Below, one piece after another: positions 29,291 through 37,906 of a DNA stretch of 64,000 nucleotides. Position 1 is the first letter of the stretch, and each line of letters starts with the position of its first letter. Made by a program: the position numbers and the translations under genes. The notes below the pieces were generated by a model. The model searched no databases, had not been told where the DNA came from, and saw only the letters and a program-made list of their open reading frames with translations. Location of the stretch: NCBI RefSeq assembly GCF_020880995.1, contig NZ_JAJISD010000004.1:248001-312000 (forward strand), read 5' to 3'. This DNA comes from Reyranella aquatilis. GTDB taxonomy: Bacteria > Pseudomonadota > Alphaproteobacteria > Reyranellales > Reyranellaceae.

Positions 29291-30505
29291 TCAGATCTTC
29301 ATCCCGAGGCGTTCGGCAACGGCAAACACATCCTTGTCGCCGCGTCCGCACAGGTTCATCACCAGCAGATTGTCCTTCGGCAGGGTGGGCGCGAGCTTGA
29401 TCACGTGCCCCAGCGCATGGGCCGGTTCGAGCGCGGGAATGATGCCCTCCAGCTTGCACAGCATCTGGAAGGCCGCGAGCGCCTCGTCGTCGGTGGCCGA
29501 CACGTATTCGATGCGACCCGCTTCCTTCAGCCAGGAATGCTCCGGCCCGATGCCCGGATAGTCGAGGCCGGCGGAGATCGAATGCGCCTCGGTGATCTGG
29601 CCTTCCGCGTCCTGCAGAAGATAGGTCCGGTTTCCGTGCAGCACGCCCGGGCGGCCACCCGTGAGCGACGCGGCATGTTCGCCGGTCTCCACGCCCTTGC
29701 CGCCCGCCTCGACGCCGACGAGGCGTACCCCCTTGTCGTCGAGGAACGGATGGAACAGGCCCATGGCGTTCGAGCCGCCGCCGATGCACGCCACCAGCGT
29801 GTCGGGCAGGCGACCCTCGGCCTTCATCATCTGCACGCGGGTCTCGTTGCCGATGACGCACTGGAAATCGCGCACCATCGCCGGATAGGGATGCGGCCCC
29901 GCCACCGTGCCGATGCAGTAGAATGTGTTCTCGCAGGTGGCGACCCAGTCGCGCAGCGCCTCGTTCATGGCGTCCTTGAGGGTGGCCGACCCCGCGGTCA
30001 CGGCGCGCACCTCCGCCCCCAGCATGTTCATGCGCACGACGTTCGGCGCCTGGCGGGCGACATCGACGGCGCCCATGAAGACCACGCAGGGAATATCGAA
30101 CAGCGCGCAGGCGGTCGCGGTGGCGACGCCATGCTGGCCGGCGCCCGTCTCGGCGATGACCCGCGTCTTGCCCATGCGCTTGGCCAGCAGGACCTGACCC
30201 AGCACGTTGTTGATCTTGTGACTGCCCGTGTGATTGAGCTCGTCGCGCTTGAAGTAGATCTTGGCGCCGCCCAGCTTCTCGGTCAGGCGCTTGGCGTAAT
30301 AAAGCGGGCTGGGGCGGCCGGCATAGTGCTCCAGCAGATAATCGAGTTCGTTCTGAAACGTCGGATCGGCCTTGGCCGCGTTGTAGGCCTTCTCCAGATC
30401 GAGGATCAGCGGCATCAGCGTCTCGGCGACGTAGCGGCCGCCGAAAATGCCGAAATGGCCCCGCTCGTCGGGGCCGGTACGGAAACTGTTGGGTGCGCTG
30501 GGCAT
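29291..30505 (-). CDS. trpB: Tryptophan synthase beta subunit
   Basis: The 404-residue PLP enzyme joins indole and L-serine to tryptophan through an enzyme-bound aminoacrylate. It shows the PLP lysine motif [29 protein letters not shown], the phosphate-binding GGGSNAMG and GVEAGGKG. Length and motifs are standard. It is followed 2 bases later by trpA, and preceded by a RidA-family gene instead of directly by trpF. Confidence 0.98.
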   Translation of the reverse strand: MPSAPNSFRTGPDERGHFGIFGGRYVAETLMPLILDLEKAYNAAKADPTFQNELDYLLEHYAGRPSPLYYAKRLTEKLGGAKIYFKRDELNHTGSHKINNVLGQVLLAKRMGKTRVIAETGAGQHGVATATACALFDIPCVVFMGAVDVARQAPNVVRMNMLGAEVRAVTAGSATLKDAMNEALRDWVATCENTFYCIGTVAGPHPYPAMVRDFQCVIGNETRVQMMKAEGRLPDTLVACIGGGSNAMGLFHPFLDDKGVRLVGVEAGGKGVETGEHAASLTGGRPGVLHGNRTYLLQDAEGQITEAHSISAGLDYPGIGPEHSWLKEAGRIEYVSATDDEALAAFQMLCKLEGIIPALEPAHALGHVIKLAPTLPKDNLLVMNLCGRGDKDVFAVAERLGMKI

Positions 30506-30563
30506 TGCTTTTCCTATCGGGACGGGCCGGCTTAGCAGTCCCGGCTGGGGTCGGTCAAAAGCC

Positions 30564-31133
30564 CTAGATTTTCTTCTTCTTGGCGGCTTTTGCCTTGGGG
30601 GCGGCCTTCGGCTTCGGCGCAGCCTTGGGCTTTGCGGCCGGCCGCGCGGCGGCGACCCGCGGCGGCGGGGCGTCGTCCTCGATCTCGACGATCACCTCGA
30701 TCTCGACCGGAATGCCGCGCGGCAGCGAGCCCATGCCGACCGCGGAGCGGGCATGGCGGCCCTTCTCGCCGAACACCTCGACGAAGAGATCCGAGCAGCC
30801 GTTGATGACCTCGGGATGGCTGCCGTATTCCGACGTGGCGTTGACCATGCCCAGCACCTTGACGATCCGCTTCACGCGGTCGAGGTCGCCCAGCTCGGCC
30901 TTGAGGGCGCCCAGGATGCTGAGGCCGGTGTCGCGCGCCAGGCGATTGGCCTGTTCGAGCGAGAAATCGCGGCCGACCTTGCCCACCGGCAGCGGCTTGC
31001 CCGGCAGGCCCGGGCCCTTGCCCGCCATGTAGATCAGGTTGCCGGTGCGGACGGCATTGACGTAGCTGCCCAACGGCGTGGTCGGCTCGGGCAGTTCGAT
31101 GCCGAGCTCCTTCAGCCGTTCTTCGATCTTCAT
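30564..31133 (-). CDS. RidA-family protein with Lys/Ala/Pro-rich tail
   Basis: Residues 15-152 form a RidA/YjgF domain: [39 protein letters not shown] and [26 protein letters not shown], keeping the Arg129 that binds the carboxylate of enamine or imine substrates in RidA. Residues 153-189 are a basic, disordered tail of Pro, Ala and Lys ending in KKKK, like histone H1 tails. RidA enzymes hydrolyse 2-aminoacrylate leaking from PLP enzymes; the place between trpF and trpB, whose product uses an aminoacrylate intermediate, fits that. The tail may bind nucleic acid or the membrane; unknown. Confidence 0.82.
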   Translation of the reverse strand: MKIEERLKELGIELPEPTTPLGSYVNAVRTGNLIYMAGKGPGLPGKPLPVGKVGRDFSLEQANRLARDTGLSILGALKAELGDLDRVKRIVKVLGMVNATSEYGSHPEVINGCSDLFVEVFGEKGRHARSAVGMGSLPRGIPVEIEVIVEIEDDAPPPRVAAARPAAKPKAAPKPKAAPKAKAAKKKKI

Positions 31134-31145
31134 GCCGCCTGCTCC

Positions 31146-31784
31146 TTACAAGGTGTTTACTGCGCCGACGAAAGCGCGGATCAGTTCAATCGATTTCACA
31201 CCGCGACTCGATTCCACACCAGAGGAAACGTCGACGGCAGGTGCGCCGGTCATGCGCACGGCCTCGGCGACATTGGCCGGCGTGAGGCCGCCGGCGAGGA
31301 ACCATGGTACCGGCACGGTGCGCCCCGAGAGGATCGTCCAGTCGAACGCCGTCGCATTGCCGCCCGGCAGCGTGCCGTCGGCGGCGTCGAACATCAGGCG
31401 GTCGGCGACGCCCGCATAGGCCGCAATGCCACGATCGACGTCGGCCGGCACCGCGACCTTGATGGCCTTCATTACCGGCTTGCCCGTCCGCGCCTTGAGG
31501 GCGGCGACGCGCTCGGGCGTCTCCGCGCCGTGGAGCTGCAGCATGTCGATCGCGCCCGTCCCCAGGCGCGCATCGATCAGCGCATCGGCGGCATCGACGA
31601 ACAGTCCGACGCGGATCACGGAGCTCGGCACGCGCGCGCCCAAAGCCTTCAGCAGATCGAGCGATTCGACGTGGCGCGGCGAGCGCGGAAACGTGACGAA
31701 GCCCACCAGGCCTGCGCCGGCCGCGACTGCGGCATCGACCGTCTCGGGCGTCGACAGTCCGCAGATCTTGGCTTCGACGGTCAT
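31146..31784 (-). CDS. trpF: Phosphoribosylanthranilate isomerase
   Basis: The 212-residue TIM-barrel enzyme performs the Amadori rearrangement in tryptophan synthesis. The N-terminal AKICGLSTPETVDAA has the catalytic Cys, DMLQLHGAETPERVAAL is the family core, and FDAADGTLPGG and FLAGGLTPANVAEAVR hold the general-acid Asp region and phosphate-binding loop, then VDVSSGVESSRGVKS. ATG at 31784 is 10 bases after the pyrF stop; upstream codons in frame are shadow sequence. Confidence 0.96.
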   Translation of the reverse strand: MTVEAKICGLSTPETVDAAVAAGAGLVGFVTFPRSPRHVESLDLLKALGARVPSSVIRVGLFVDAADALIDARLGTGAIDMLQLHGAETPERVAALKARTGKPVMKAIKVAVPADVDRGIAAYAGVADRLMFDAADGTLPGGNATAFDWTILSGRTVPVPWFLAGGLTPANVAEAVRMTGAPAVDVSSGVESSRGVKSIELIRAFVGAVNTL

Positions 31785-31794
31785 GCGCCGACCA

Positions 31795-32547
31795 TCACAG
31801 GTCGTTGACGCCGGCCTCGCGCGCGATCGCTTCGGCGGCGGCGCGTGGATCGGCCGCCTGGTAGATCGGCCGGCCGACGACGAGGTTGGTGGCACCGAGA
31901 TCGACCGCCTGGCGCGGCGTCATCGCCCGCTTCTGGTCGTTGGCGGCGCTGCCGACGGGGCGGATGCCCGGCACCATCAGCACGAAGTCGGGGCCGCAGC
32001 GCTTGCGCAGCGCCTCGATCTCGAGCGGCGAACAGATCACGCCGTCGAGGCCGCTTTCCTGCGCCAGCGCCGCCAGGCGGACCACCTGATCGGACGGATC
32101 GGCATTGACGCCGGTGGCTTCGAGATCGGACCGGTCGAGCGAGGTCAGCACGGTGACGCCGAGCAGCCTCGGCCGCGCGACGTTCTGCTTGGCCGCCTGC
32201 GCGCCCGCCTCGTCGACCGCCGCCTTCATCATCTCGCGACCGCCGCCCGCATGGATCGTGATGAAGGTCGGCGCGAGCTCGACCACGGCGCGGATGCCGC
32301 CCGCCACGGTGTTGGGAATGTCGTGAAGCTTGAGATCGAGGAAGAAGCCCACGCCGGTCGCGCGGACCGGCATCGGGAAGGCATAGCGCACGCCGGGCGC
32401 GCCGTGCGCGAGGAAGAACTCCAACCCCAGCTTGATGCCGCCGACGGCCGGCTTCGGCCCTCCGGCGATGCTCTGGATCAGCTTGGTGGCGTGCGCAAGA
32501 TCGGTCGTGTCGATGCTGCAGTAGACGGGATTGGCGCGGCTTTTCAT
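31795..32547 (-). CDS. pyrF: Orotidine 5'-phosphate decarboxylase
   Basis: The 250-residue enzyme makes UMP in the last step of pyrimidine synthesis. The catalytic Asp-Lys-Asp array is in FLDLKLHDIPNTV; VSLGxE is replaced here by GIKLGLEFFLAHG, and the C-terminal PGIRPVGSAANDQKRAMTP with VVGRPIYQAADP binds phosphate. The product starts MKSRANPVYCSIDTT, close to alphaproteobacterial PyrF. It leads the trpF-ridA-trpB-trpA run, a known linkage in this class. Confidence 0.96.
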   Translation of the reverse strand: MKSRANPVYCSIDTTDLAHATKLIQSIAGGPKPAVGGIKLGLEFFLAHGAPGVRYAFPMPVRATGVGFFLDLKLHDIPNTVAGGIRAVVELAPTFITIHAGGGREMMKAAVDEAGAQAAKQNVARPRLLGVTVLTSLDRSDLEATGVNADPSDQVVRLAALAQESGLDGVICSPLEIEALRKRCGPDFVLMVPGIRPVGSAANDQKRAMTPRQAVDLGATNLVVGRPIYQAADPRAAAEAIAREAGVNDL

Positions 32548-32585
32548 GGCGGGCGCAACCTAATGGCCGCGCCCCTCACCAGCAA

Positions 32586-34070
32586 TCAGGAACTGCGCAC
32601 CCGGCGAACCGCGTCCTTCCAGCCGGCATAGCGGCGGTCGCGGGCGGCGCTGTCCTCCGCCGGCCTGAACGCCCGGTCGAGCACCCAGGTCCTGGACAGG
32701 GCCTCCAGCGAGGGCCACAGGCCGGCCGCAAGACCGGCGAGGAATGCCGCACCCAGGGCCGTCGTCTCGGTCACTTCCGGCCGCTCCACCGGAGTGCCCA
32801 CCGTATCGGCCAGCCGCTGCATCAGCGGATCGTTCACCACCATGCCGCCGTCGACCCGGAGTTCGTCGATCTGCGCCCCGTCGCCGCGCATCGCCTCCAG
32901 CAGGTCGCGGGTCTGGTAGCAGACCGAATCGAGAGTGGCGGCGGCGATCTCGCCAGGGCCGGAATCGCGCGTGAGACCGAGGATCGCCCCGCGGGCTTCC
33001 GGATCCCAATGCGGCGCGCCAAGCCCGACGAAGGCCGGCACCATGTAGACGCCATGGCCTTCGCGGGCGCCGGCGGCGACCTTCTCCACGTCGGCGGACT
33101 TCTCGATCAGCGCCAGACCGTCGCGCAGCCACTGCACGGCCGCGCCGGCAATGAAGATGCTGCCTTCGAGCGCATAGGTGCGCCGTCCGTCGATCTGATA
33201 GGCGATGGTGGTGAGCAGCCGATGGCGCGAATGCACGGCGATGCTGCCGGTGTTGAGCAGCGCGAAGCAGCCCGTGCCGTAGGTCGCCTTCACCATGCCG
33301 GGCTTGATGCAGGCCTGGCCCACGGTCGCGGCCTGCTGGTCGCCCGCCATGCCGAGAATGGGCACCGGCGCGCCCAGGATCTTCGCATCGGCGACGCCCA
33401 GCCCCCCCGAGCAGTCGACGACCTTGGGCAGCAAGGATCCCGGCACGTCCAGAAGCTTCATCAGCTCGACGTCCCAAGTCCCATTCCGGATGTCGAGCAG
33501 CAGCGATCGGCTCGCATTGGTGGCGTCGCTCGCATGCACCTTGCCGCCGGTCAGGCGCCATAGCAGGAAGCACTCGATGGTGCCGGCTGCGAGCGCGCCT
33601 TTCTCCGCCGCGGCGCGGGCGCCCGCGACATGGTCGAGGATCCACGCGATCTTGGTGCCCGAGAAATACGGATCGAGCAGCAGGCCGGTGCGGTCGGTGA
33701 AGAGCTTTTCGTGGCCCGCCTTCTTCAACGCGGCGCAGCGGTCGGCGGTGCGGCGATCCTGCCAGACGATGGCGTTGTGGATCGGCTTGCCGGTGGCGCG
33801 GTCCCAGACGACCGTGGTCTCGCGCTGGTTGGTGATGCCGATGCCGGCCAGGCTCGCCGCGTCGAGTTTCGCCTGGGCCAGTGCACCGCGGCAGACCTCG
33901 ACCGTGGCCGACCAGATCTCTTCAGGATCGTGCTCGACCCAGCCGGGCTTGGGGAAGATCTGCGGCAGTTCCTTCTGGGCCGACGCGACCGGGCGGCCGG
34001 TGTCGTCGAAGACGATGGCGCGGGTGCTGGTCGTGCCCTGGTCGATGGCGAGGATGTGGCGGACAGGCAT
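32586..34070 (-). CDS. glpK: Glycerol kinase
   Basis: The 494-residue FGGY kinase makes glycerol 3-phosphate from glycerol and ATP. Visible motifs: [17 protein letters not shown] (ATP loop 1), [32 protein letters not shown], the FGGY-type [13 protein letters not shown], and [17 protein letters not shown], with [15 protein letters not shown] near the C-terminus. Length is normal. It is upstream of pyrF on the same strand with 38 bases between. It complements the ugp uptake operon 20 kb away. Confidence 0.96.
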   Translation of the reverse strand: MPVRHILAIDQGTTSTRAIVFDDTGRPVASAQKELPQIFPKPGWVEHDPEEIWSATVEVCRGALAQAKLDAASLAGIGITNQRETTVVWDRATGKPIHNAIVWQDRRTADRCAALKKAGHEKLFTDRTGLLLDPYFSGTKIAWILDHVAGARAAAEKGALAAGTIECFLLWRLTGGKVHASDATNASRSLLLDIRNGTWDVELMKLLDVPGSLLPKVVDCSGGLGVADAKILGAPVPILGMAGDQQAATVGQACIKPGMVKATYGTGCFALLNTGSIAVHSRHRLLTTIAYQIDGRRTYALEGSIFIAGAAVQWLRDGLALIEKSADVEKVAAGAREGHGVYMVPAFVGLGAPHWDPEARGAILGLTRDSGPGEIAAATLDSVCYQTRDLLEAMRGDGAQIDELRVDGGMVVNDPLMQRLADTVGTPVERPEVTETTALGAAFLAGLAAGLWPSLEALSRTWVLDRAFRPAEDSAARDRRYAGWKDAVRRVRSS

Positions 34071-34164
34071 GTCGGATTAGAACACACTCGCCTTTGGCCA
34101 GCACCTTTGTCTTTCTTGAACCGCGCGAGCTCTCGCGCTTGATGACAAGCGCTGCCGCCCGCCA

Positions 34165-34189
34165 GCGCCTTCGGCTTCGCCGAAGGCGC
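34165..34189 (-). terminator. Hairpin after the polyprenyl synthase gene
   Basis: A 10-11 base-pair stem (GCGCCTTCGGC / GCCGAAGGCGC) with a tiny loop begins 2 bases after the polyprenyl diphosphate synthase stop. No T-tract follows on the minus strand. It is likely the 3' end structure of that transcript. Confidence 0.45.
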
Positions 34190-34190
34190 C

Positions 34191-35210
34191 TTAGTGCGCG
34201 CGATCTATGGCGAAGTCGACCGCTTCGAGCAGCGCCGACTTGAGCGGCGTGCTCGGGAACAGGCCGAGCGCGTCGCGCGCCATGGCGCCGTAATGGCGCG
34301 CCCGCTCCAGCGTGTCGGAAAGCGCGCTATGCCGTTCGATCAGGCTGTAGGCCTGTTCGAGATCGCCCTCGCGCTGGTCGAGCTTCTCGATCGTGCGCTT
34401 CCAGAATTCGCGGTCGACGGCGCCGCCGCGCAGGAAGGCGAGGATCACCGGCAGGGTGATCTTGCCCTCGCGGAAATCATCGCCCACCGACTTGCCGAGC
34501 TTGGCCTCGCGGCCCGAATAGTCGAGCGCATCGTCCACGAGCTGGAAGGCGATGCCGAGATTCATGCCGAAGCTCTGCAGCGCCACGCGCTCCGGACCAT
34601 TGCGGCCCGCCACCATGGCGCCGACCTCGGACGCCGCGGCGAACAGCTTGGCGGTCTTCGCCTTGATGATCTCGAGATAGGTTGCCTCGGGCGTGCTGAT
34701 GTCGCGCTGGCTGACGAGCTGCAGCACCTCGCCCTCGGCGATCGTCGAGGAGGCGTTGGAAAGCACGCCCAGCACGTCGAGCGAACCGACCTCGACCATC
34801 AGCTCGAAGGCGCGCGTGAACAGGAAGTCGCCGACCAGCACCGAGGCCTTGTCGCCGTACACGGTGTTGGCGGTCGGCTTGCCGCGGCGCAAGGCGCTCA
34901 CGTCGACGACGTCGTCGTGCAGCAGCGTGGCCGAATGGATGAACTCGACACAGGTCGCGAGCTTGATATGCCGGTCGCTGTCGTCGCCGTAGCCGCACAA
35001 CCGCGCCGCCGCGACCGTGAGCAGGGGACGCATCCGCTTGCCGCCGGCACCGACCAGATGATTTGCGAGCTCGGGAATCAGCGCCACCGGGGAGCGCATA
35101 CGCACGACGATCTCGCGGTCGACACGCGACATGTCATCGGCGCAGAGCCGCAGGAGAGGTTCGAGACTGGGCGACTTGCGCTTGCCTTCGAGGGAGACGA
35201 CGGTTGCCAT
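34191..35210 (-). CDS. Long-chain polyprenyl diphosphate synthase
   Basis: The 339-residue trans-prenyltransferase extends isoprenoids for the ubiquinone side chain (octa- or decaprenyl). The IPP-binding GGKRMRPLL, the first Asp-rich motif LLHDDVVDVSALRRGKPTAN and the second LVDDALDYSG are intact. A small residue pattern before the first motif (FIHSATLLHDD) is typical of long-chain types. Chain length cannot be read exactly. It is divergent from a TrmN6-like gene, with 56 bases between the starts, as often seen in Alphaproteobacteria (ispB or ddsA). Confidence 0.92.
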   Translation of the reverse strand: MATVVSLEGKRKSPSLEPLLRLCADDMSRVDREIVVRMRSPVALIPELANHLVGAGGKRMRPLLTVAAARLCGYGDDSDRHIKLATCVEFIHSATLLHDDVVDVSALRRGKPTANTVYGDKASVLVGDFLFTRAFELMVEVGSLDVLGVLSNASSTIAEGEVLQLVSQRDISTPEATYLEIIKAKTAKLFAAASEVGAMVAGRNGPERVALQSFGMNLGIAFQLVDDALDYSGREAKLGKSVGDDFREGKITLPVILAFLRGGAVDREFWKRTIEKLDQREGDLEQAYSLIERHSALSDTLERARHYGAMARDALGLFPSTPLKSALLEAVDFAIDRAH

Positions 35211-35266
35211 GACGGGAGACTAAACTCTCCAATAAAGCCTGTTATTGCGACACGTTAGCGAGCCGG

Positions 35267-36001
35267 ATGAGTAGCATGGAATCCGCGACAACCGAAGACA
35301 CCGTAATGGGCGGTCGCGTACGACTCTTGCAGCCCCGACGCGGATACCGGATCGCGGTCGATGCGGTGTTGCTCGCCGCGGCCGCCGAAGCGAAGGCCGG
35401 CGATCGCATCCTCGATCTTGGCGCCGGCGTGGGAGCCGTGGGACTCTGCATCGCCGCGCGGGTGGCGGGATCCGACATCACCGGCATCGAGCTGCAACCG
35501 GCGCTGGCAGCGCTCGCCGAGCGCAATGCCCGGCTGAATGGAATGGAATCGCGGGTCCGCACGCTCGTCCACGATCTGGCTCATCCCCTGCCGACGGCAC
35601 TCGCTGGGTTCGATCACGTCGCCACCAACCCGCCCTACCTCACGCCGGCCGTCGCCGATCCGCCGCCCGATCCCGGCAAGGCCCTCGCCACCATCGAATC
35701 GAGCGCCGATCTCTTTCGCTGGCTCACCGTCGCGACCGGCGCCCTCAAATCTGCAGGGACGCTGCTTGCAATCCATCGCAGCGACCGCCTCGAAGAGATC
35801 GTCGATGTGCTGGCGCGGCTGGGCTGGGGAGACATCACGGTGAAGCGGCTGCCGCCCGCCGCCCGCGTCCTGGTGCGCGCCCGCCGTGCGGACAGTTCGA
35901 GACGGCACGAAGCCCCACCGCTGGTCCTGCACCGCCCGGACGGCGGCTATACCGACGAGGCCGAGGCGATCCTGCGCCACGGCCAGCCGCTTGCCTTCTA
36001 G
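35267..36001 (+). CDS. TrmN6-like tRNA/N6-adenine methyltransferase
   Basis: The 244-residue SAM enzyme has motif I DLGAGVGAVGLCIAAR, motif II ITGIELQPALAALAERN and the N6-methyltransferase signature ATNPPYLTP. The N-terminal RLLQPRRGYRIAVDAVLLAA matches the TrmN6/YfiC family, which methylates adenosine 37 of tRNA1(Val). It is divergent from the polyprenyl synthase gene and 25 bases before an S49 protease, a conserved set in Alphaproteobacteria. The start could be the ATG at 35267 or the one 9 bases later. Confidence 0.85.
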   Translation: MSSMESATTEDTVMGGRVRLLQPRRGYRIAVDAVLLAAAAEAKAGDRILDLGAGVGAVGLCIAARVAGSDITGIELQPALAALAERNARLNGMESRVRTLVHDLAHPLPTALAGFDHVATNPPYLTPAVADPPPDPGKALATIESSADLFRWLTVATGALKSAGTLLAIHRSDRLEEIVDVLARLGWGDITVKRLPPAARVLVRARRADSSRRHEAPPLVLHRPDGGYTDEAEAILRHGQPLAF

Positions 36002-36026
36002 AAGCGCCGCCGCGACAGTGCCCGCC

Positions 36027-36863
36027 ATGTTCAAGTGGATCAGCGATCGTTTCCGCCGCGGGCCCGTCGTGCCCGTCGTGCGCCTTTCGGGTGTCATCGC
36101 CAGTGGCGGCCTGCTCGGCGGCCGCAGCCTCTCGCTCGAATCGGTCGCGCCGCTGCTCAGGCGCGCCTTCGAGACGAAGGGCGCCAAGGCCGTGGCCCTG
36201 TCGCTCAACTCCCCCGGCGGCTCGCCCGTCCAGTCGTCGCTGATCGCCCAACGCATCCGGCTGCATGCCCGCGAAAAGGGCCTGCCCGTCATCGCCTTCG
36301 TCGAGGACGTGGCAGCCTCCGGCGGCTACTGGCTGGCCTGTGCCGCCGACGAGGTCATCGCCGATCCCAGTTCCATCGTCGGCTCGATCGGCGTCATCAG
36401 TGCGGGCTTCGGCTTCCAGGACCTGATCGCGCGCATCGGCGTGGAGCGTCGCGTCCATACGTCGGGCGAGAACAAGTCGATGCTCGATCCCTTTCGGCCC
36501 GAGCAGCCGGAGGATGTCGAACGCCTGAAGCGACTCCAGGCGGAGATCCACGAGGGCTTCAAGGCCTGGGTGCGTGAGCGCCGCGGCCGACTCCTCAAGG
36601 CGGACGAGAGCCTGCTGTTCACCGGCGAGTTCTGGACGGCGCGACGCGGCCTCGAATACGGGCTGGTCGACGGATTCGGCGAGTTGCGCGCGACCCTGCA
36701 GCAACGATACGGCGAGAAGGTGCGCCTGCCCGTCATCGGTCCGCGCCGCCGCCTTCTGTCGCGCTTCGGCCTGCAAGGCGGGCCCGGCGGCCTCGACACT
36801 CTCGGACCGGCCACGCTCGCGGCCCTCGACGAGCGGGCGCTCTGGCAGCGTTTTGGACTCTAG
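36027..36863 (+). CDS. S49-family membrane-associated serine protease (SohB/SppA-like)
   Basis: The 278-residue protease has the Ser-Lys dyad of the S49 family: Ser98 in DVAASGGYWLA and Lys150 in SGENKSMLDPF. LSLNSPGGSPVQSSLIA and SSIVGSIGVISAG are the other conserved stretches. No signal peptide is clear; the N-terminal VVPVVRLSGVI is the first strand of the fold, so the protein may act at the inner face of the membrane on signal-peptide remnants or membrane proteins. ATG at 36027 is chosen because it starts the domain. Confidence 0.88.
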   Translation: MFKWISDRFRRGPVVPVVRLSGVIASGGLLGGRSLSLESVAPLLRRAFETKGAKAVALSLNSPGGSPVQSSLIAQRIRLHAREKGLPVIAFVEDVAASGGYWLACAADEVIADPSSIVGSIGVISAGFGFQDLIARIGVERRVHTSGENKSMLDPFRPEQPEDVERLKRLQAEIHEGFKAWVRERRGRLLKADESLLFTGEFWTARRGLEYGLVDGFGELRATLQQRYGEKVRLPVIGPRRRLLSRFGLQGGPGGLDTLGPATLAALDERALWQRFGL

Positions 36864-36875
36864 GAGAGACTTGCG

Positions 36876-37346
36876 ATGAACCTTCGTACCCCCGTCGCCG
36901 CCGAGGACCTGGCCGCCGTGCGGCAATGGTTCGACACGCTGTCGAAGCACTGCCGCGCCGTCGACTACGAGGGCGCCCGCGCGATCTTCGCCGACGACAT
37001 GATCGCCTTCGGCACCTTCACCGACTTCATGATCGGCCGCGAACTGGCCGAGCAGAAGCAGTGGCGCAACGTCTGGGGCACGATCCGCGAGTTCCGCTAC
37101 GACCTCTCGAAGATCGAGGCCATCGTCTCGGCCGACCGGTTGACCGCCGTCGGCATGGGCGTGTGGCAATCCTACGGCTTCCATCCCAACGGCGACCGCT
37201 TCGACCGGCCGGGCCGCACCACCACGGTGATGGGACGCAAGGCGGTGGGCGATCCGTTCGTGGCCACCCACACCCACATGTCGCTGTTCCGCGGCACACC
37301 CGAGCGCAGCTACGGCAACTTCGCGAAAAGCGAAGTCGAGCCCTAG
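36876..37346 (+). CDS. SnoaL/NTF2-like protein
   Basis: The 156-residue protein is a single cystatin-like (NTF2/SnoaL) barrel of the type used by small-molecule isomerases, hydrolases or stress proteins: [30 protein letters not shown], a central beta segment, and [10 protein letters not shown] at the end. An AGGAGAG lies 6 bases before its ATG. It is 12 bases after the S49 gene and may share its transcript. The stop overlaps the convergent gdx stop by 3 bases. Substrate unknown. Confidence 0.7.
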   Translation: MNLRTPVAAEDLAAVRQWFDTLSKHCRAVDYEGARAIFADDMIAFGTFTDFMIGRELAEQKQWRNVWGTIREFRYDLSKIEAIVSADRLTAVGMGVWQSYGFHPNGDRFDRPGRTTTVMGRKAVGDPFVATHTHMSLFRGTPERSYGNFAKSEVEP

Positions 37347-37663
37347 CCCGGGCTGGTGAGCTTGAGGCCGACGATGCCCGCCACGATCAGGCCGATCGAG
37401 GCAAGGCGCGGCAGGTCGGCCGCTTCACCGAACAGGAAGATGCCGAGGACCGCCGTGCCGACGGCACCGATACCCGTCCAGACAGCGTAACCGGTGCCGA
37501 CCGGCAGCGTCTTGAGCGCAACGCCGAGCAGGATGACGCTCACGACCATCGCTGAGCCGGTAAGGACCGACGGCAACAGCCGCGAGAAGCCGTCGGTGTA
37601 CTTGAGACCGATCGCCCAGCCGATCTCGCAGAGACCGGCGATGAACAGAATGAACCAAGCCAT
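37343..37663 (-). CDS. gdx: Gdx guanidinium exporter (SMR family, SugE type)
   Basis: The 106-residue protein has four transmembrane helices. The first, [20 protein letters not shown], contains the essential Glu in the Gdx setting ([18 protein letters not shown]), which differs from the drug-exporting EmrE subtype. Gdx proteins export guanidinium in exchange for protons as dual-topology dimers. The ATG at 37663 has AAGGG 8 bases upstream. A two-hairpin guanidine-II riboswitch sits just before it (37686-37730), which strongly supports the substrate. Confidence 0.93.
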   Translation of the reverse strand: MAWFILFIAGLCEIGWAIGLKYTDGFSRLLPSVLTGSAMVVSVILLGVALKTLPVGTGYAVWTGIGAVGTAVLGIFLFGEAADLPRLASIGLIVAGIVGLKLTSPG

Positions 37664-37685
37664 GGGACGCACCCTTGCAAGAAGC

Positions 37686-37730
37686 CGGGTCGTCCCGACA
37701 CTTGCCCCTTGGAAGCGGGGTCGTCCCCGC
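37686..37730 (-). promoter_or_regulatory. Guanidine-II (mini-ykkC) riboswitch
   Basis: On the minus strand two GC hairpins with identical ACGA tetraloops follow one another: GCGGGG-ACGA-CCCCGC (37715-37730) and CGGG-ACGA-CCCG (37686-37697), separated by 17 bases. Paired stem-loops with ACGR loops define the guanidine-II class, in which guanidinium links the two loops. The second hairpin ends 22 bases before the gdx ATG, close to its ribosome binding site, which suggests translational control. Confidence 0.9.
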
Positions 37731-37796
37731 CGGGCGCAAGGTCAGGTAAGCGGATCGCGAAGACGGCGCAAGACGTTACGGTGGCGTAACAAGAGG

Positions 37797-37895
37797 AAGG
37801 GTCCCTCACTGCGTTCGGGATGACAGTTGTGTCGGGGTTTGCGCAGTGCGCTCACCACGGAAAAGCTGTCATCCCGAACGCCATGAGGGACCTTT
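37797..37895. repeat. Family B intergenic palindrome pair, copy 1
   Basis: Inverted copies of a 30-base unit (AAGGGTCCCTCACTGCGTTC.. at 37797-37826; its complement-type CTGTCATCCCGAACG.. at 37866-37895) flank a core with GCGCAGTGCGC. The arms would pair into one long hairpin. It lies between the gdx leader and the 3' end of the carbamoylase gene. A second copy is at 48079-48180. Confidence 0.8.
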
Positions 37896-37906
37896 GAGTC
37901 AGAGGG

